Part shown: positions 1 through 8,914 of the stretch, piece after piece
Position numbering within the stretch: position 1 is the stretch's first letter
Layout of the letters: every line of letters starts with the position of its first letter
From: JALORV01 sp963754065
Lineage (GTDB): Bacteria; Pseudomonadota; Gammaproteobacteria; Burkholderiales; Burkholderiaceae_F
NCBI GenBank assembly: GCA_963754065.1
Contig: CAVWFH010000002.1
Location: forward strand, 21,771-85,770
Direction: 5' to 3'
DNA: 64,000 bases
The notes under the pieces: generated by a model
Database searches by the model: none
The model's input: only the letters and a program-made list of their open reading frames with translations
Told to the model about the DNA's origin: nothing
Made by a program: the position numbers and the translations under genes

Positions 1-1
1 C

Positions 2-316
2 GCGCAGCGACTGCAGATGGACCGGACCACGACGTCGCGCCTGGTGGGCCCCCTCGAGCGCGCCGGACTGGTCGCGCGGGTGGACGCACGCAAGGCCCGC
101 GGTGAGCGGCTGCGCGGCGATGCGCGTATGCGACCACTGCAGCTGACCGCCAAGGGCGAAAGACGGCTGCGTTCCGCCATCCCGGCCTGGCAGGAAGTGC
201 AAAGCCGGGTCGACGCTTTGCTCGGCGCACGCCTGCAGGCCACGCTGATGCAGGCGGCCGATGCCGCTGGACGAGCGCTGGCTGAGCTCGACATCGAACC
301 CGCGAGCCGTTCATGA
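2..316 (+). CDS. MarR-family transcriptional regulator (C-terminal part, cut by window edge)
   Basis: The frame is open from the first bases of the window, so the gene starts upstream. The visible part begins inside the winged helix: the stretch AQRLQMDRTTTSRLVGPLER matches the MarR recognition helix (typically GMDRTTLTR..), followed by the wing and the C-terminal dimerisation helix. MarR proteins are DNA-binding dimers that usually repress a neighbouring efflux or catabolic gene and respond to small aromatic ligands. The stop overlaps the start of the MFS transporter by 4 bases (ATGA), so the two are translationally coupled and the transporter is the likely target. No ligand can be inferred. 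Confidence 0.85.
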   Translation, partial: AQRLQMDRTTTSRLVGPLERAGLVARVDARKARGERLRGDARMRPLQLTAKGERRLRSAIPAWQEVQSRVDALLGARLQATLMQAADAAGRALAELDIEPASRS

Positions 317-1536
317 CCGGGAACCCGCAGCGCGCCTGGTGGAGCGTCACGCTGTTCGCCGCCGCGATGCTAATGGTGACGATGGGCGCGCGGCAGTCGA
401 TGGGTCTGTTCGTCTCGCCGATCAACACGACGACGGGACTCGGCATCGTGACGATCAGCCTGGCGCTGGGCATCGGGCAGTTCGTCTGGGGCGCGGTACA
501 GCCAATCGCCGGAGCCTTCGCCGATCGCTACGGCCCGGGCCGGGTCCTGGCCGTGGGCATCGTCGTCCTGGCGATCGGTACGGCGCTCACGCCACTGATA
601 TCGAGCGGACTGGGTCTGGTCCTCACGCTCGGACTGATGGCGGCGGCCGGATCGGGCGCAGGCAGCTTTTCAGTGCTGATCGGCGCGGCAGCGAAGCGCG
701 TTCCGGTCGAAGCGCGCGGCACCGCATCGGGCGTCATCAACGCCGGGGGTTCGTTCGGGCAATTCGTCTTCGCTCCGCTGCTGCAGAAGCTGATTTCGCT
801 GATGGGCTGGATGGGCGCTATGTGGACGCTGGCGGCGATCACGCTCGCGACGCTGCCGCTCGCGCGCGCGTTGCGCGGTCAGCCGGCACCGCATGCGCCG
901 GCCGCGCCCGGCGACCACGGGCTGCGCCATGCGGTGCGCAGCGCGCTGGGCGACCGCAGTTACCTGCTGCTGCACGCGGGGTTCTTCACCTGCGGCTTTC
1001 ACATTGCCTTCCTGGTCACGCACCTGCCCGGTGAAGTCGGGCTGTGCGGACTGCCATCTTCGGTTGCCAGCTGGTCGCTCGCGATCATCGGCCTGGCCAA
1101 TATCGTGGGCAGTCTGGTCGCCGGGTTCTGGGTCAACCGCTTTCGCAGCAAGTACATCCTGTTCTGGATGTACTTCTCGCGCGCGGTGCTCGTTGTGGTG
1201 TACCTGGCCGCGCCCAAGACCGCGCTCACGTTCTATCTCTTCGCGGCCGGGCTCGGATTCACCTGGCTGGCCACCGTGCCCCCGACCGCCGGGGTCGTGG
1301 CCAAGCTCTTCGGTACACGCTATCTCGCCACGCTCTTCGGCCTGACGCTGCTATCGCACCAGATCGGCGGCTTCTTCGGCGCCTATCTGGGCGGGATCGC
1401 GGTCAGCACCCAGGGCAGCTACCTGTGGATGTGGTACGCGGATGCGGTGCTCGCGCTCGCCGCCGCGCTGGTCAATCTGCCGATCCGGGAGCCACGCGTC
1501 GAACGGCGGCCCATCGTCGCGGCCGCGTCGCCCTGA
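313..1536 (+). CDS. MFS transporter, NarK/oxalate-formate-antiporter-like
   Basis: A 407-residue integral membrane protein with about twelve hydrophobic segments, the usual size for a major facilitator. The loop after TM2 carries the MFS-type signature AFADRYGPGRVL (about residues 75-86). A central hydrophilic region near residues 190-210 separates the two six-helix halves. It is coupled by a 4-base overlap to the upstream MarR gene, suggesting an inducible exporter or importer of a small organic anion or drug. The substrate cannot be told from sequence. The end converges on the ChaN-like gene. Confidence 0.85.
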   Translation: MTGNPQRAWWSVTLFAAAMLMVTMGARQSMGLFVSPINTTTGLGIVTISLALGIGQFVWGAVQPIAGAFADRYGPGRVLAVGIVVLAIGTALTPLISSGLGLVLTLGLMAAAGSGAGSFSVLIGAAAKRVPVEARGTASGVINAGGSFGQFVFAPLLQKLISLMGWMGAMWTLAAITLATLPLARALRGQPAPHAPAAPGDHGLRHAVRSALGDRSYLLLHAGFFTCGFHIAFLVTHLPGEVGLCGLPSSVASWSLAIIGLANIVGSLVAGFWVNRFRSKYILFWMYFSRAVLVVVYLAAPKTALTFYLFAAGLGFTWLATVPPTAGVVAKLFGTRYLATLFGLTLLSHQIGGFFGAYLGGIAVSTQGSYLWMWYADAVLALAAALVNLPIREPRVERRPIVAAASP

Positions 1537-1614
1537 TTGTCGCGCTGATTGTCTCTCTGCTTGTCACTGCGCAACGGCGGGTGACCCGGGAGGCCAGCTT
1601 CGATTCAATCCGTT

Positions 1615-2502
1615 TCAAGGCCGAGGAGCAGGCTGAAGTCGCTTGCGTAAGGCAACGCAGGGATCGGGCCGTTCGGCTGCCGCTGTTTCGATCACGATAT
1701 CGAATTGATCTGAGTTGTCTTCGATCGCCCCGTCGGGATCGCGCTCCAGCAGGCCGATGGACACGACGTCGCGCCGTTCGTCCGCGTTCAGCCAGGCCGG
1801 AACACCGATGTCCTTGCGTACGTGGCCATTGCCACTGAGCAGTATTGCGCCCCGCGGCAGGTACGGTCGCAGGGCACGCGCGAGCACGATGTCGCGCGCG
1901 ATCTGCGCGCGTGCCATCGGCGCCAGCGCCGAGGCCGGCAGCAGATCGCAGTGACCGCGTGCGACAGCGCGTTCATGGGCCTCGATGAACTCGGCCGTTA
2001 GTCGGTCGAGGCCGAGTGCAGCCTGGGTCGAACTGTCGAAGATTCCGTCCCATCCGTTCGCTGCCACCTTCATCGCGTCGGCGCGGGACAGGTTCGCCGC
2101 GACGATCGGCAGGTCATGGTCGAGCGCGATCTGCACGAACGGCCGGTAGTGCTTCCAGTCCCAGTTCTTCGCACCGACCGCGGCGATGAGCGCGTCGGCG
2201 TCGCCGGGTCTGTCCTGCCGCACGCGGTCGATGTCGGCCTGCCGTTCCCGATCGAACTGTTCGAAGACCAGCGCCGGTCGCGCGCCCCCCTCGATCCGCA
2301 GGCGCAGCGCCGCCGCACGCAGCGCATGCTGTTCGCCGTTGTCGTGGACTTCGCCGAGCAGGACGCTGCGCCGTTCGGCCATGGCGCCGGCAAGCGCCGT
2401 GGGCGTGGCGTCAATCCGGACTGCCGATGCCGCGGTCGCCGTCTGGACGACGCCTAGGCACGCGACCAGGGCCGCGCAAAGCGGATGGAATCGATCCTTC
2501 AT
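1615..2502 (-). CDS. ChaN/Tiki-superfamily secreted protein (haem-uptake-type)
   Basis: A 295-residue protein with an N-terminal signal peptide (MKDRFHPLCAALVACLGVVQ, cleavage near TATAA). The mature part opens with LLGEVHDNGEQH (about residues 48-59), the conserved motif of the ChaN/DUF399 and Tiki/EreA-like superfamily, whose members bind haem or act as metal-dependent hydrolases outside the cytoplasm. A second conserved block is LLSGNGHVRKDIGVP near residue 240. I chose the ATG at 2502 because it directly precedes a signal peptide; the frame stays open to 2970 but that upstream part lies inside the aldo/keto reductase gene. There is no lipobox, so it is probably periplasmic. Confidence 0.78.
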   Translation of the reverse strand: MKDRFHPLCAALVACLGVVQTATAASAVRIDATPTALAGAMAERRSVLLGEVHDNGEQHALRAAALRLRIEGGARPALVFEQFDRERQADIDRVRQDRPGDADALIAAVGAKNWDWKHYRPFVQIALDHDLPIVAANLSRADAMKVAANGWDGIFDSSTQAALGLDRLTAEFIEAHERAVARGHCDLLPASALAPMARAQIARDIVLARALRPYLPRGAILLSGNGHVRKDIGVPAWLNADERRDVVSIGLLERDPDGAIEDNSDQFDIVIETAAAERPDPCVALRKRLQPAPRP

Positions 2503-2585
2503 GCAGTCATTGTGCCGGGTGCCGCATTGCCGGACCCAAGCGTGAATTGTGTGGGGAGCGATCGCGCGATGCCGCACCCCGGCGC

Positions 2586-3446
2586 TCAGGTCATCGCGAG
2601 GCGCTGCTTTCTCCGTGGCGGGACAAACAGCCGGTCGATCGCGGCGCAGTCGTCGGCGTCGAGCATGACCGCCGCTGCGGCCAGATTCTCGCGCAGGTGG
2701 TCCTCGCGAACGGCCTTGGGAATGGCGATGACATCCGGATGACGCAGCACCCAGGCGAGCGCCACCTGGGCCGCGGTGATGCCATGGCGTCGAGCGATCC
2801 GTGCGAGGTCTGCGTTGGCCGCAAGGGTGCCTTGATCGATCGGGCAATAGGCCATCGTGGCCACCGACCGCTCGCGGTGCCAGGGCACGAGGTCGAACTC
2901 GATGCCGCGCTGGCTGGCCGAGTAATAGACCTGGTTGACAGCGCACTTCGTGCCGCCGGGTTGTCGCCATAGCTGCTGCATGTCGTCGACGTCGAAGTTC
3001 GAAACGCCCCAGGCGCGAATCCGGCCGGCGTCGAATAGCGATTCAAAGCCGGCGATCGTCTCGCCCAGGGGATGGCTGCCGCGCCAGTGCAGGAGGTACA
3101 GGTCGATGACATCGAGCTGCAGTCGCGCCCGGCTGCGATCGCAGGCCTGGACGACACCGCGGGCGCTGGCGTTGTGCGGATACACCTTGGTGACGATAAA
3201 CACCTCGTCGCGGCGCAGGTTGCCGGCTGCGATGGCCTCGGCGAGCGCCTGCCCGACGATCTGCTCGGCGCCTCCTTCACCGTACATCTCAGCCGTGTCG
3301 ATCAGGCGATAACCCAGTTCGAACGCGCGCCGCAGCGCGGTCACTTCCGCGCCGCGACTTCGGGCGGACTCGCCGAGTCGCCAGGTTCCGAGGCCGAGGG
3401 CCGGAACCGACACGCCGGTACTCCCGGCCAGCCGAACAGTCTTCAT
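2586..3446 (-). CDS. aldo/keto reductase
   Basis: A 286-residue NADPH-dependent (beta/alpha)8-barrel oxidoreductase of full family length. The catalytic tetrad can be read: Asp and Tyr in LIDTAEMYGEGGAE (about residues 49-62), Lys in IVTKVYP and His in LYLLHWRG. The C-terminal cofactor loop AIPKAVREDHLREN is present. The lack of a signal peptide makes it cytosolic. It probably reduces an aldehyde or ketone; substrate unknown. It is transcribed in the same direction as the downstream ChaN-like gene with an 83-base gap. Confidence 0.9.
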   Translation of the reverse strand: MKTVRLAGSTGVSVPALGLGTWRLGESARSRGAEVTALRRAFELGYRLIDTAEMYGEGGAEQIVGQALAEAIAAGNLRRDEVFIVTKVYPHNASARGVVQACDRSRARLQLDVIDLYLLHWRGSHPLGETIAGFESLFDAGRIRAWGVSNFDVDDMQQLWRQPGGTKCAVNQVYYSASQRGIEFDLVPWHRERSVATMAYCPIDQGTLAANADLARIARRHGITAAQVALAWVLRHPDVIAIPKAVREDHLRENLAAAAVMLDADDCAAIDRLFVPPRRKQRLAMT

Positions 3447-3485
3447 CGATCAGGTTCCTTCACCGATTCGACCAGGCACGGGCGA

Positions 3486-3983
3486 TCAGGACACCGGCAG
3501 GCGCGGCAGCGGCTTGCCGCGCTCGTCCTCGGCGATGCGCTGGAGGTACGCCGCGAATTCTGGATCCTCGCCCTTCAGCAGCTTCGGCAGCCGATGGTAG
3601 AAGTCGTCGCGCCGCACCCACTCGCGCATGAAGTCCTCCCACGAGTTCCAGCGGCGTCGCTGTAACGGCGTCATGTGCTCGCTGTAGGCCGTCAGGTAGG
3701 CCCGCTCGAACAGCGATATCAGCATGTCGAAGACGATCAGCATGCGCTCCTGCTGCTCCGGGCTCAGGTCGAGCGTGGCGAACTCGCTGCGCAGGCGCAG
3801 GTCGGGGTTGTCCATCACGACCTTGAGAAAGTCGTTGTAAGCGTTGGACAGCAACTGGTAGACCTCGTCTTCCTCGGTGGTGCGCTCCTTGCGCTGTTCG
3901 AAGAAGAAGAGCGCAATTGCCATCGGCAGTCCGATGACGGTTACCACGTAGCTCGCGATCTCCCAGGTCTGTGCGTCGAGCAT
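3486..3983 (-). CDS. conserved single-pass membrane protein of unknown function
   Basis: 165 residues. The N-terminus has one hydrophobic helix (ASYVVTVIGLPMAIALFFF, about residues 11-29) followed by a charged, helical cytoplasmic domain rich in Glu, Arg and Trp. I do not recognise a catalytic motif. The ATG at 3983 puts the membrane helix at the N-terminus; an upstream in-frame extension would overlap the Crp/Fnr gene in another frame. It lies 19 bases after the stop of the Crp/Fnr regulator and is probably cotranscribed with it. Confidence 0.7.
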   Translation of the reverse strand: MLDAQTWEIASYVVTVIGLPMAIALFFFEQRKERTTEEDEVYQLLSNAYNDFLKVVMDNPDLRLRSEFATLDLSPEQQERMLIVFDMLISLFERAYLTAYSEHMTPLQRRRWNSWEDFMREWVRRDDFYHRLPKLLKGEDPEFAAYLQRIAEDERGKPLPRLPVS

Positions 3984-4002
3984 GCGTCCGCTCCTCAGCT
4001 CC

Positions 4003-4692
4003 CTAATCCCCGTACCGTCGCAACTCGGCCAGGTCGAGGATGCGCACGCGGCCGTAGGCGACCTCGAGCAGACCGGCGCGGGAAAGCACCTGCAGCGCCT
4101 GGTTGACGCGCTGGCGCGAGACGCCCGACAGGTACCCGATCTCCTCCTGCGAGATCTCGAGCTCGGCCCGATTGCCGGGGTACAGATACGGATTGAAGAG
4201 TTCCGCCAGGCAGCGCGCGACCCGCGCATCCGGTTCCAGCAGCCGCTCGTATTCCACCATGCCGATGAACTGGCCGAGCCTTTCGTTGAGCTGCGTCAGC
4301 AGGAAGCGATTGAACGCGATGCTGGTGTCCATCAGACGATCGAATGTCCGTCGCGGCATCCAGGCAATGCGCGTGTCGCGCAGGGCAACGACGTCGTACT
4401 TGCGTGCCTCGCTCTTGATCAATGAGCCCTCGCCGAACCAGCCTCCGGGGCCAACGCCGGTGAAGGTTGCGGTCTTGCCCGACGGCGACACGACGTTGAT
4501 CTTCACCAGGCCGTCGACGACACCGGTCCAGGCGTCGACCAGTTCGCCCTTGCGCATGACCACCGAACCGCCGCTGTAGCGGCGTTCCTCGATCTCGGCG
4601 AGCATGCGCTCGCGCTCTGCCAGCTGCAGCGCGGGCCACCATGCACTCGCCGCCAGCATGTCGGCCAGTCGGAGCGGATCGGGTTCGGCCAT
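4003..4692 (-). CDS. Crp/Fnr-family transcriptional regulator
   Basis: 229 residues. The N-terminal cyclic-nucleotide-binding-like beta roll (about residues 20-140, with PGGWFGEGSLI) is followed by the long dimerisation helix and a C-terminal HTH (ISQEEIGYLSGVSRQRVNQA, about residues 179-198). There is no N-terminal cysteine cluster, so it is not an oxygen-sensing Fnr; the usual cAMP-pocket Arg/Ser pair is not evident either, so the effector is unknown. It is divergent from the acyl-CoA ligase/ABC transporter operon. Two palindromes lie in the 175-base intergenic region, so it is the natural candidate to control that operon. Confidence 0.88.
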   Translation of the reverse strand: MAEPDPLRLADMLAASAWWPALQLAERERMLAEIEERRYSGGSVVMRKGELVDAWTGVVDGLVKINVVSPSGKTATFTGVGPGGWFGEGSLIKSEARKYDVVALRDTRIAWMPRRTFDRLMDTSIAFNRFLLTQLNERLGQFIGMVEYERLLEPDARVARCLAELFNPYLYPGNRAELEISQEEIGYLSGVSRQRVNQALQVLSRAGLLEVAYGRVRILDLAELRRYGD

Positions 4693-4799
4693 GAGGTCTA
4701 TTCTGGCCGAAGACTGTCGTCCGGACGACAGCCATCTGCCTTGCGTCGCCGTACCGTTCGCTGGCGCGCTCGCGATCGGCGGTGCCGACGGCGCGGGCG

Positions 4800-4818
4800 G
4801 TGGGTTAAGCTAACCCAC
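4800..4818. promoter_or_regulatory. 8-bp perfect palindrome (candidate operator) upstream of the ligase operon
   Basis: GTGGGTTA and TAACCCAC flank a 3-base AGC centre. It sits about 50 bases upstream of the ligase start, in the divergent region shared with the Crp/Fnr gene. The short odd centre fits a dimeric repressor site better than the CRP consensus TGTGA-N6-TCACA, so the binding protein is open. Confidence 0.45.
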
Positions 4819-4820
4819 TA

Positions 4821-4839
4821 CGTGTTCGCTCGAAACACG
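4821..4839. promoter_or_regulatory. second palindrome (CGTGTT-N7-AACACG) next to the ligase start
   Basis: A 6-bp perfect inverted repeat with a 7-base centre, only two bases downstream of the first palindrome and about 29 bases before the GTG start. Its spacing resembles TetR- or Crp-type sites. It may be a second operator or a 5'-leader hairpin. Confidence 0.4.
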
Positions 4840-4867
4840 AACGAGAACAAGTCGGAGACAGAACATC

Positions 4868-6817
4868 GTGGCGGAGCACCTCACCGCTGACACCTTTCCT
4901 CGCCTGTTGAAGCTGCATGCCCAGCAGCGGCCGGGCGCTGCTGCGATACGCGAAAAGGACCTCGGCATCTGGCAGAGTTGGAGCTGGGCACAGACGCTGG
5001 CCGAAGTGCGCCAGATCGCTGCCGGCCTGCATCAGGCCGGTTTCAAGCGCGGCGAGCATCTGGCCATCATCGGCGAGAACCGACCGCGACTGTATTTCAC
5101 GATGATTGCGGCTCAGTGCCTGGGCGGCATCCCCGTGCCCATGTACCAGGACGCCGTTGCCACCGAGATGGCGTTCGTCTTCGACAACGCTGAGATCAAG
5201 TTCGCCGTGGTCGAGGACCAGGAGCAGGTCGACAAGCTGCTCGAGATCCGCGAAACCGTGCCCCACCTCAAGCGGATCATCTATGAGGATCCGCGCGGCC
5301 TGCGCAACTACGACCAACCAGGCCTCGCTTCGTACGAGCAGATCCGGGCGCTGGGCGAACAGTTGCTGAAGGAGCGCCCTTCGCTCGTCGACGACGAGAT
5401 CGACAAAGGCCGGGCCGACGACGTCGCGGCGATGTTCTATACGTCCGGGACCACCGGCAATCCGAAAGGCGTGGTGCTGGGTTACGGCAACCTGCTGGCG
5501 GCTGGACAGGCGGGCGCGGACATGGAAGGCCTGTCGCATCGGGAGGAGGTGTTGGCCTACCTGCCGATGGCCTGGATCGGGCAGAACATCTTCTCCTATA
5601 CGCAGTGGCTCGTCTGCGGCTTCACGGTCAATTGCCCCGAGTCGGCGGCCACGGTGATGGCCGATCTGCGCGAAATCGGCCCGACCTACTACTTTGCCCC
5701 GCCGCGCGTGCTGGAGGCGTTGCTGACCCAGGTGATGATCCGCATGGAGGATGCCTCCGCGATCAAGCGGCGCGTGTTCCACCATTTCATGGATGTGGCC
5801 CGGCGTGTCGGTGGCCGGCTGCTGGACGGGCAGCCGGTGGGTTTGGGCGACCGGATCGCTTATGCGGTCGGCGACTGGCTTGTTTACGCGCCCCTGCGCA
5901 ATGCACTTGGCATGAGCCGGATACGCGTGGCGTACACGGCCGGAGAGGCGATCGGCCCGGATCTTTTCACCTTCTACCGCTCGCTCGGCATCAACCTGAA
6001 GCAGCTGTACGGTTCCACCGAGACCTCGGTGTTCGTCTGCGTGCAGCCGAACGGCGGCGTGAAGCCCGACACGGTCGGACCCCCGGTCCGGGGTGTCGAG
6101 ATTCGCCTGACCGATGCCGGTGAAATCCTGATCCGTTCTCCGGGCCTGTTCCGCGAGTACTACAAGTCGCCTGATGCGACGCGCGAGGCCAAGGATCCGG
6201 AGGGCTGGTTCCATACCGGTGACGCCGGTTACTTCGACACCGAAGGCCACCTGAAGATCATCGATCGTGCCAAGGACGTTGGCCGGCTGGCCGACGGGAC
6301 GCTCTTCGCTCCGAAGTACATCGAGAACAAGCTGAAGTTCTTCCCGACGATCAAGGAAGCGGTCGCTTTCGGTCACGCGCGCGACCGGGTCTGTGCCTTC
6401 ATCAACATCGACATGGAAGCGGTCGGCAACTGGGCCGAGCGGCGCAACCTGCCGTACTCCGGCTACACGGACCTCGCATGCAAGCCCGAAGTCGTCGAAT
6501 TGGTCCGCGAGGCGGTCGAGAAGGTCAATGCGGATCTCGCCAATGATCCGAAGCTGGCGAACGCCCAGGTCCGTCGCTTCATCGTGCTGCACAAGGAACT
6601 CGATGCCGACGACGAGGAGCTGACGCGCACGCGCAAGGTGCGACGCCGCTTCATCCAGGACAAGTACAGCGAGCTCGTCGATGCCATGTACGCCGGCCGC
6701 AACGAACAGTTCATCGAGACCATGGTGAAGTTCGAGGACGGCCGCACCGGCAAGATCGCGGCCACGCTCAAGGTGTGCGACGCCAAGAGCTACGCACCGA
6801 TGCAGAAGGCGGCCTGA
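4868..6817 (+). CDS. AMP-forming acyl-CoA synthetase (long-chain fatty-acid-CoA-ligase-like)
   Basis: 649 residues of the ANL superfamily, cytosolic or membrane-peripheral. The ATP/AMP phosphate loop is YTSGTTGNPKGV (about residues 191-202); the later motif LYGSTE and the hinge region GWFHTGDAGYFD are also clear. It activates a carboxylic acid to its CoA thioester using ATP. The start is a GTG with GGAG upstream. It opens an operon with a complete liv-type ABC importer, a common arrangement in Burkholderiales; the probable job is to trap an imported carboxylic acid (fatty or aromatic acid rather than an amino acid) as its CoA ester. Substrate is inferred, not shown. Confidence 0.87.
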   Translation: MAEHLTADTFPRLLKLHAQQRPGAAAIREKDLGIWQSWSWAQTLAEVRQIAAGLHQAGFKRGEHLAIIGENRPRLYFTMIAAQCLGGIPVPMYQDAVATEMAFVFDNAEIKFAVVEDQEQVDKLLEIRETVPHLKRIIYEDPRGLRNYDQPGLASYEQIRALGEQLLKERPSLVDDEIDKGRADDVAAMFYTSGTTGNPKGVVLGYGNLLAAGQAGADMEGLSHREEVLAYLPMAWIGQNIFSYTQWLVCGFTVNCPESAATVMADLREIGPTYYFAPPRVLEALLTQVMIRMEDASAIKRRVFHHFMDVARRVGGRLLDGQPVGLGDRIAYAVGDWLVYAPLRNALGMSRIRVAYTAGEAIGPDLFTFYRSLGINLKQLYGSTETSVFVCVQPNGGVKPDTVGPPVRGVEIRLTDAGEILIRSPGLFREYYKSPDATREAKDPEGWFHTGDAGYFDTEGHLKIIDRAKDVGRLADGTLFAPKYIENKLKFFPTIKEAVAFGHARDRVCAFINIDMEAVGNWAERRNLPYSGYTDLACKPEVVELVREAVEKVNADLANDPKLANAQVRRFIVLHKELDADDEELTRTRKVRRRFIQDKYSELVDAMYAGRNEQFIETMVKFEDGRTGKIAATLKVCDAKSYAPMQKAA

Positions 6818-6819
6818 AC

Positions 6820-7089
6820 GTGATCAGTGGACGCGTCTGGATCGCCATCGCCTGCCTCGTCATCGGCGTCCCGGTAGCCGCCTGGGGGCTTGCCAACGGC
6901 TCGCTGCTACTGGGCCTGGTCGGCCTTGCTTTCGTGCTCGTGTTCGTCTTCCTTGTGATCGAGGCGATGAACCAGGCGGCCAAGCCCAAGCACGAGATCC
7001 CGAAGTCGGCGACCCCGGCGTGGGACATGAAGGGCGATGCATCGTCGGCGCCTTCGAACGCCGGTCGTCGCGAGGGGGGTTCGCTGTGA
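6820..7089 (+). CDS. small two-helix membrane protein of the liv-type operon
   Basis: 89 residues starting at a GTG two bases after the ligase stop. It has two hydrophobic helices (about residues 5-24 and 28-48) and then a short hydrophilic tail. Its end overlaps the ATPase start by 4 bases (GTGA), so it is a genuine member of the operon. I recognise no family function; it could be an accessory subunit of the transporter or a membrane anchor for the ligase. Confidence 0.7.
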   Translation: MISGRVWIAIACLVIGVPVAAWGLANGSLLLGLVGLAFVLVFVFLVIEAMNQAAKPKHEIPKSATPAWDMKGDASSAPSNAGRREGGSL

Positions 7090-7871
7090 CGCGACAGTCG
7101 GTCGGCGACATCCTGCTTAACGTCGATGACGTGTGGCTCTCGTTCGGCGGCGTGAAGGCAATCCAGGGCGTGTCGTTCGACGTTCGTGAGCACGAGATAC
7201 GCGCCATCATCGGACCGAATGGCGCCGGCAAGAGTTCGATGCTCAACGTCATCAACGGCGTTTACCACCCGCAGCAAGGCCGCATTTCGTTTCGCGGCAA
7301 GGTGCGCACGTCGATGGATCCGCACGACGCGGCCGCCGAGGGTTTCGGGCGCACGTTCCAGAGCCTGGCCCTGTTCAAGGGCATGTCGGTACTCGACAAC
7401 ATCATGACCGGGCGCAACCTGCGGATGCGCACCGGGCTGCTGATGCAGGCACTGCACATCGGCCTCGCCCGGCGCGAGGAACTTCGGCATCGCGAGTTCG
7501 TCGAGCACATCATCGATTTTCTCGAGATCCAGGCCTATCGCAAGACGCCCGTCGGCCGCTTGCCGTACGGGTTGCAGAAGCGCGTCGACCTGGCGCGCGC
7601 GCTGGCGATGGAACCGAAGATCCTGCTGCTCGACGAACCGATGGCGGGCATGAACCTCGAAGAGAAGCAGGACATGTCGCGCTTCGTACTCGACGTGAAC
7701 GAGGAGTTCGGCACGACCATCGTGCTGATCGAGCACGACATGGGGGTCGTGATGGATATTTCCGACCGTGTCGTGGTGCTGGATTACGGCAAGAAGATCG
7801 GCGACGGCACGCCCGACGAAGTCAGGGCCAACCAGCAGGTCATCGACGCCTACCTGGGCGTGGCGCACTGA
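7086..7871 (+). CDS. livG: liv-type ABC transporter ATP-binding protein (LivG-like)
   Basis: 261 residues from a GTG start overlapping the preceding gene. Walker A is GPNGAGKSS (about residues 42-50), Walker B is ILLLDEPMAG, and the family-specific loop between them is long, as in LivG. The signature region reads LPYGLQKRVDLARAL, with YG in place of the usual SGG of the ABC signature, typical of this subfamily. It energises import together with LivF at the cytoplasmic face of LivH/LivM. Confidence 0.92.
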   Translation: MTRQSVGDILLNVDDVWLSFGGVKAIQGVSFDVREHEIRAIIGPNGAGKSSMLNVINGVYHPQQGRISFRGKVRTSMDPHDAAAEGFGRTFQSLALFKGMSVLDNIMTGRNLRMRTGLLMQALHIGLARREELRHREFVEHIIDFLEIQAYRKTPVGRLPYGLQKRVDLARALAMEPKILLLDEPMAGMNLEEKQDMSRFVLDVNEEFGTTIVLIEHDMGVVMDISDRVVVLDYGKKIGDGTPDEVRANQQVIDAYLGVAH

Positions 7872-7878
7872 GGCAACG

Positions 7879-8892
7879 ATGATCCAGACGCTGACGAAGA
7901 ACTGGCCGGTGGTCCTGATGCTGATCCTGATGAGCATCGGAGTGGTTGCGCCGCTGGCGCTGGGCACGACAACGCCCGGCTTCTACGTGGAGGTGATGCT
8001 CGGTGGCCTGATGTCGGGCGTCATGTACTCGCTCGTCGCGCTGGGCTTCGTTCTGATCTTCAAGGCGTCCGGCGTGTTCAATTTTGCCCAGGGTGCGATG
8101 GTCCTGTTCGCCGCCCTTTCGGTGGCGCGTATCAGTGAAGTGATGCCGCTGCCGTTCGCCTTTGTCCTCGCTGTCGGCATCATGGCGGTGCTGGCCTGGC
8201 TGATCGAGCGCCTGGTGTTGCGCCATCTTGTCAACCAGGACGCGGTCGTCCTGCTGATGGCCACGCTGGGCGTGACGTACTTTCTCGATGGCTTCGGGCA
8301 GACGATCTGGGGCAGTGACATCTACAAGATCGACACCGGCTTGCCGAAGACGCCGCTGATGGTCGCCGAGTCGATCTTCGAGGGTGGCATCCTGATCAAT
8401 ACGGAAGACCTGGTCGCGGCGGCCATCGCGGGCCTGCTCGTACTGGCGTTGGCACTGTTCTTCCAGAAGACGCCGACCGGCCGCGCATTGCGCGCGGTGG
8501 CGGACGATCACCAGGCCGCGCAATCGATCGGCATTCCCTTGAATCGCATCTGGGTGATCGTCTGGACCGTGGCGGGGTTCGTCGCGCTCGTTGCCGGAAT
8601 GATCTGGGGTTCGAAACTTGGCGTGCAGTTTTCGCTGTCGCTGATTGCACTCAAAGCCCTGCCGGTCGTCATCCTGGGTGGCTTTACCTCCGTTCCCGGG
8701 GCCATCCTGGGCGGACTGATCATCGGTGTCGGCGAGAAATTCGCCGAAGTCTTCCTCGGCCCGATCATGGTCAAGCAGTTCGACCTGGCAGGCGGTGGGA
8801 TCGAGAACTGGTTTGCCTACGTGCTGGCGCTGCTGTTCCTGCTCGTCCGACCCGAAGGTCTCTTCGGGGAAAAGCACATCGATCGCGTGTAG
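7879..8892 (+). CDS. livH: liv-type ABC transporter permease (LivH-like)
   Basis: 337 residues, strongly hydrophobic, with eight or more membrane helices. The motif GFVLIFKASGVFNFAQGAM (about residues 57-75) is the LivH-family signature near the N-terminus. A second conserved part is LRAVADDHQAAQSIGI, the coupling region facing the ATPases. Seven bases separate it from livG. It forms the channel with LivM. Confidence 0.92.
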   Translation: MIQTLTKNWPVVLMLILMSIGVVAPLALGTTTPGFYVEVMLGGLMSGVMYSLVALGFVLIFKASGVFNFAQGAMVLFAALSVARISEVMPLPFAFVLAVGIMAVLAWLIERLVLRHLVNQDAVVLLMATLGVTYFLDGFGQTIWGSDIYKIDTGLPKTPLMVAESIFEGGILINTEDLVAAAIAGLLVLALALFFQKTPTGRALRAVADDHQAAQSIGIPLNRIWVIVWTVAGFVALVAGMIWGSKLGVQFSLSLIALKALPVVILGGFTSVPGAILGGLIIGVGEKFAEVFLGPIMVKQFDLAGGGIENWFAYVLALLFLLVRPEGLFGEKHIDRV

Positions 8893-8914
8893 CGCCCGAC
8901 GAGACAAGACCGCC

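Noticed and set aside
4805..6592. A 595-codon frame antisense to the acyl-CoA ligase
   Set aside because: The plus-strand ligase shows all AMP-binding motifs; the antisense product shows none.
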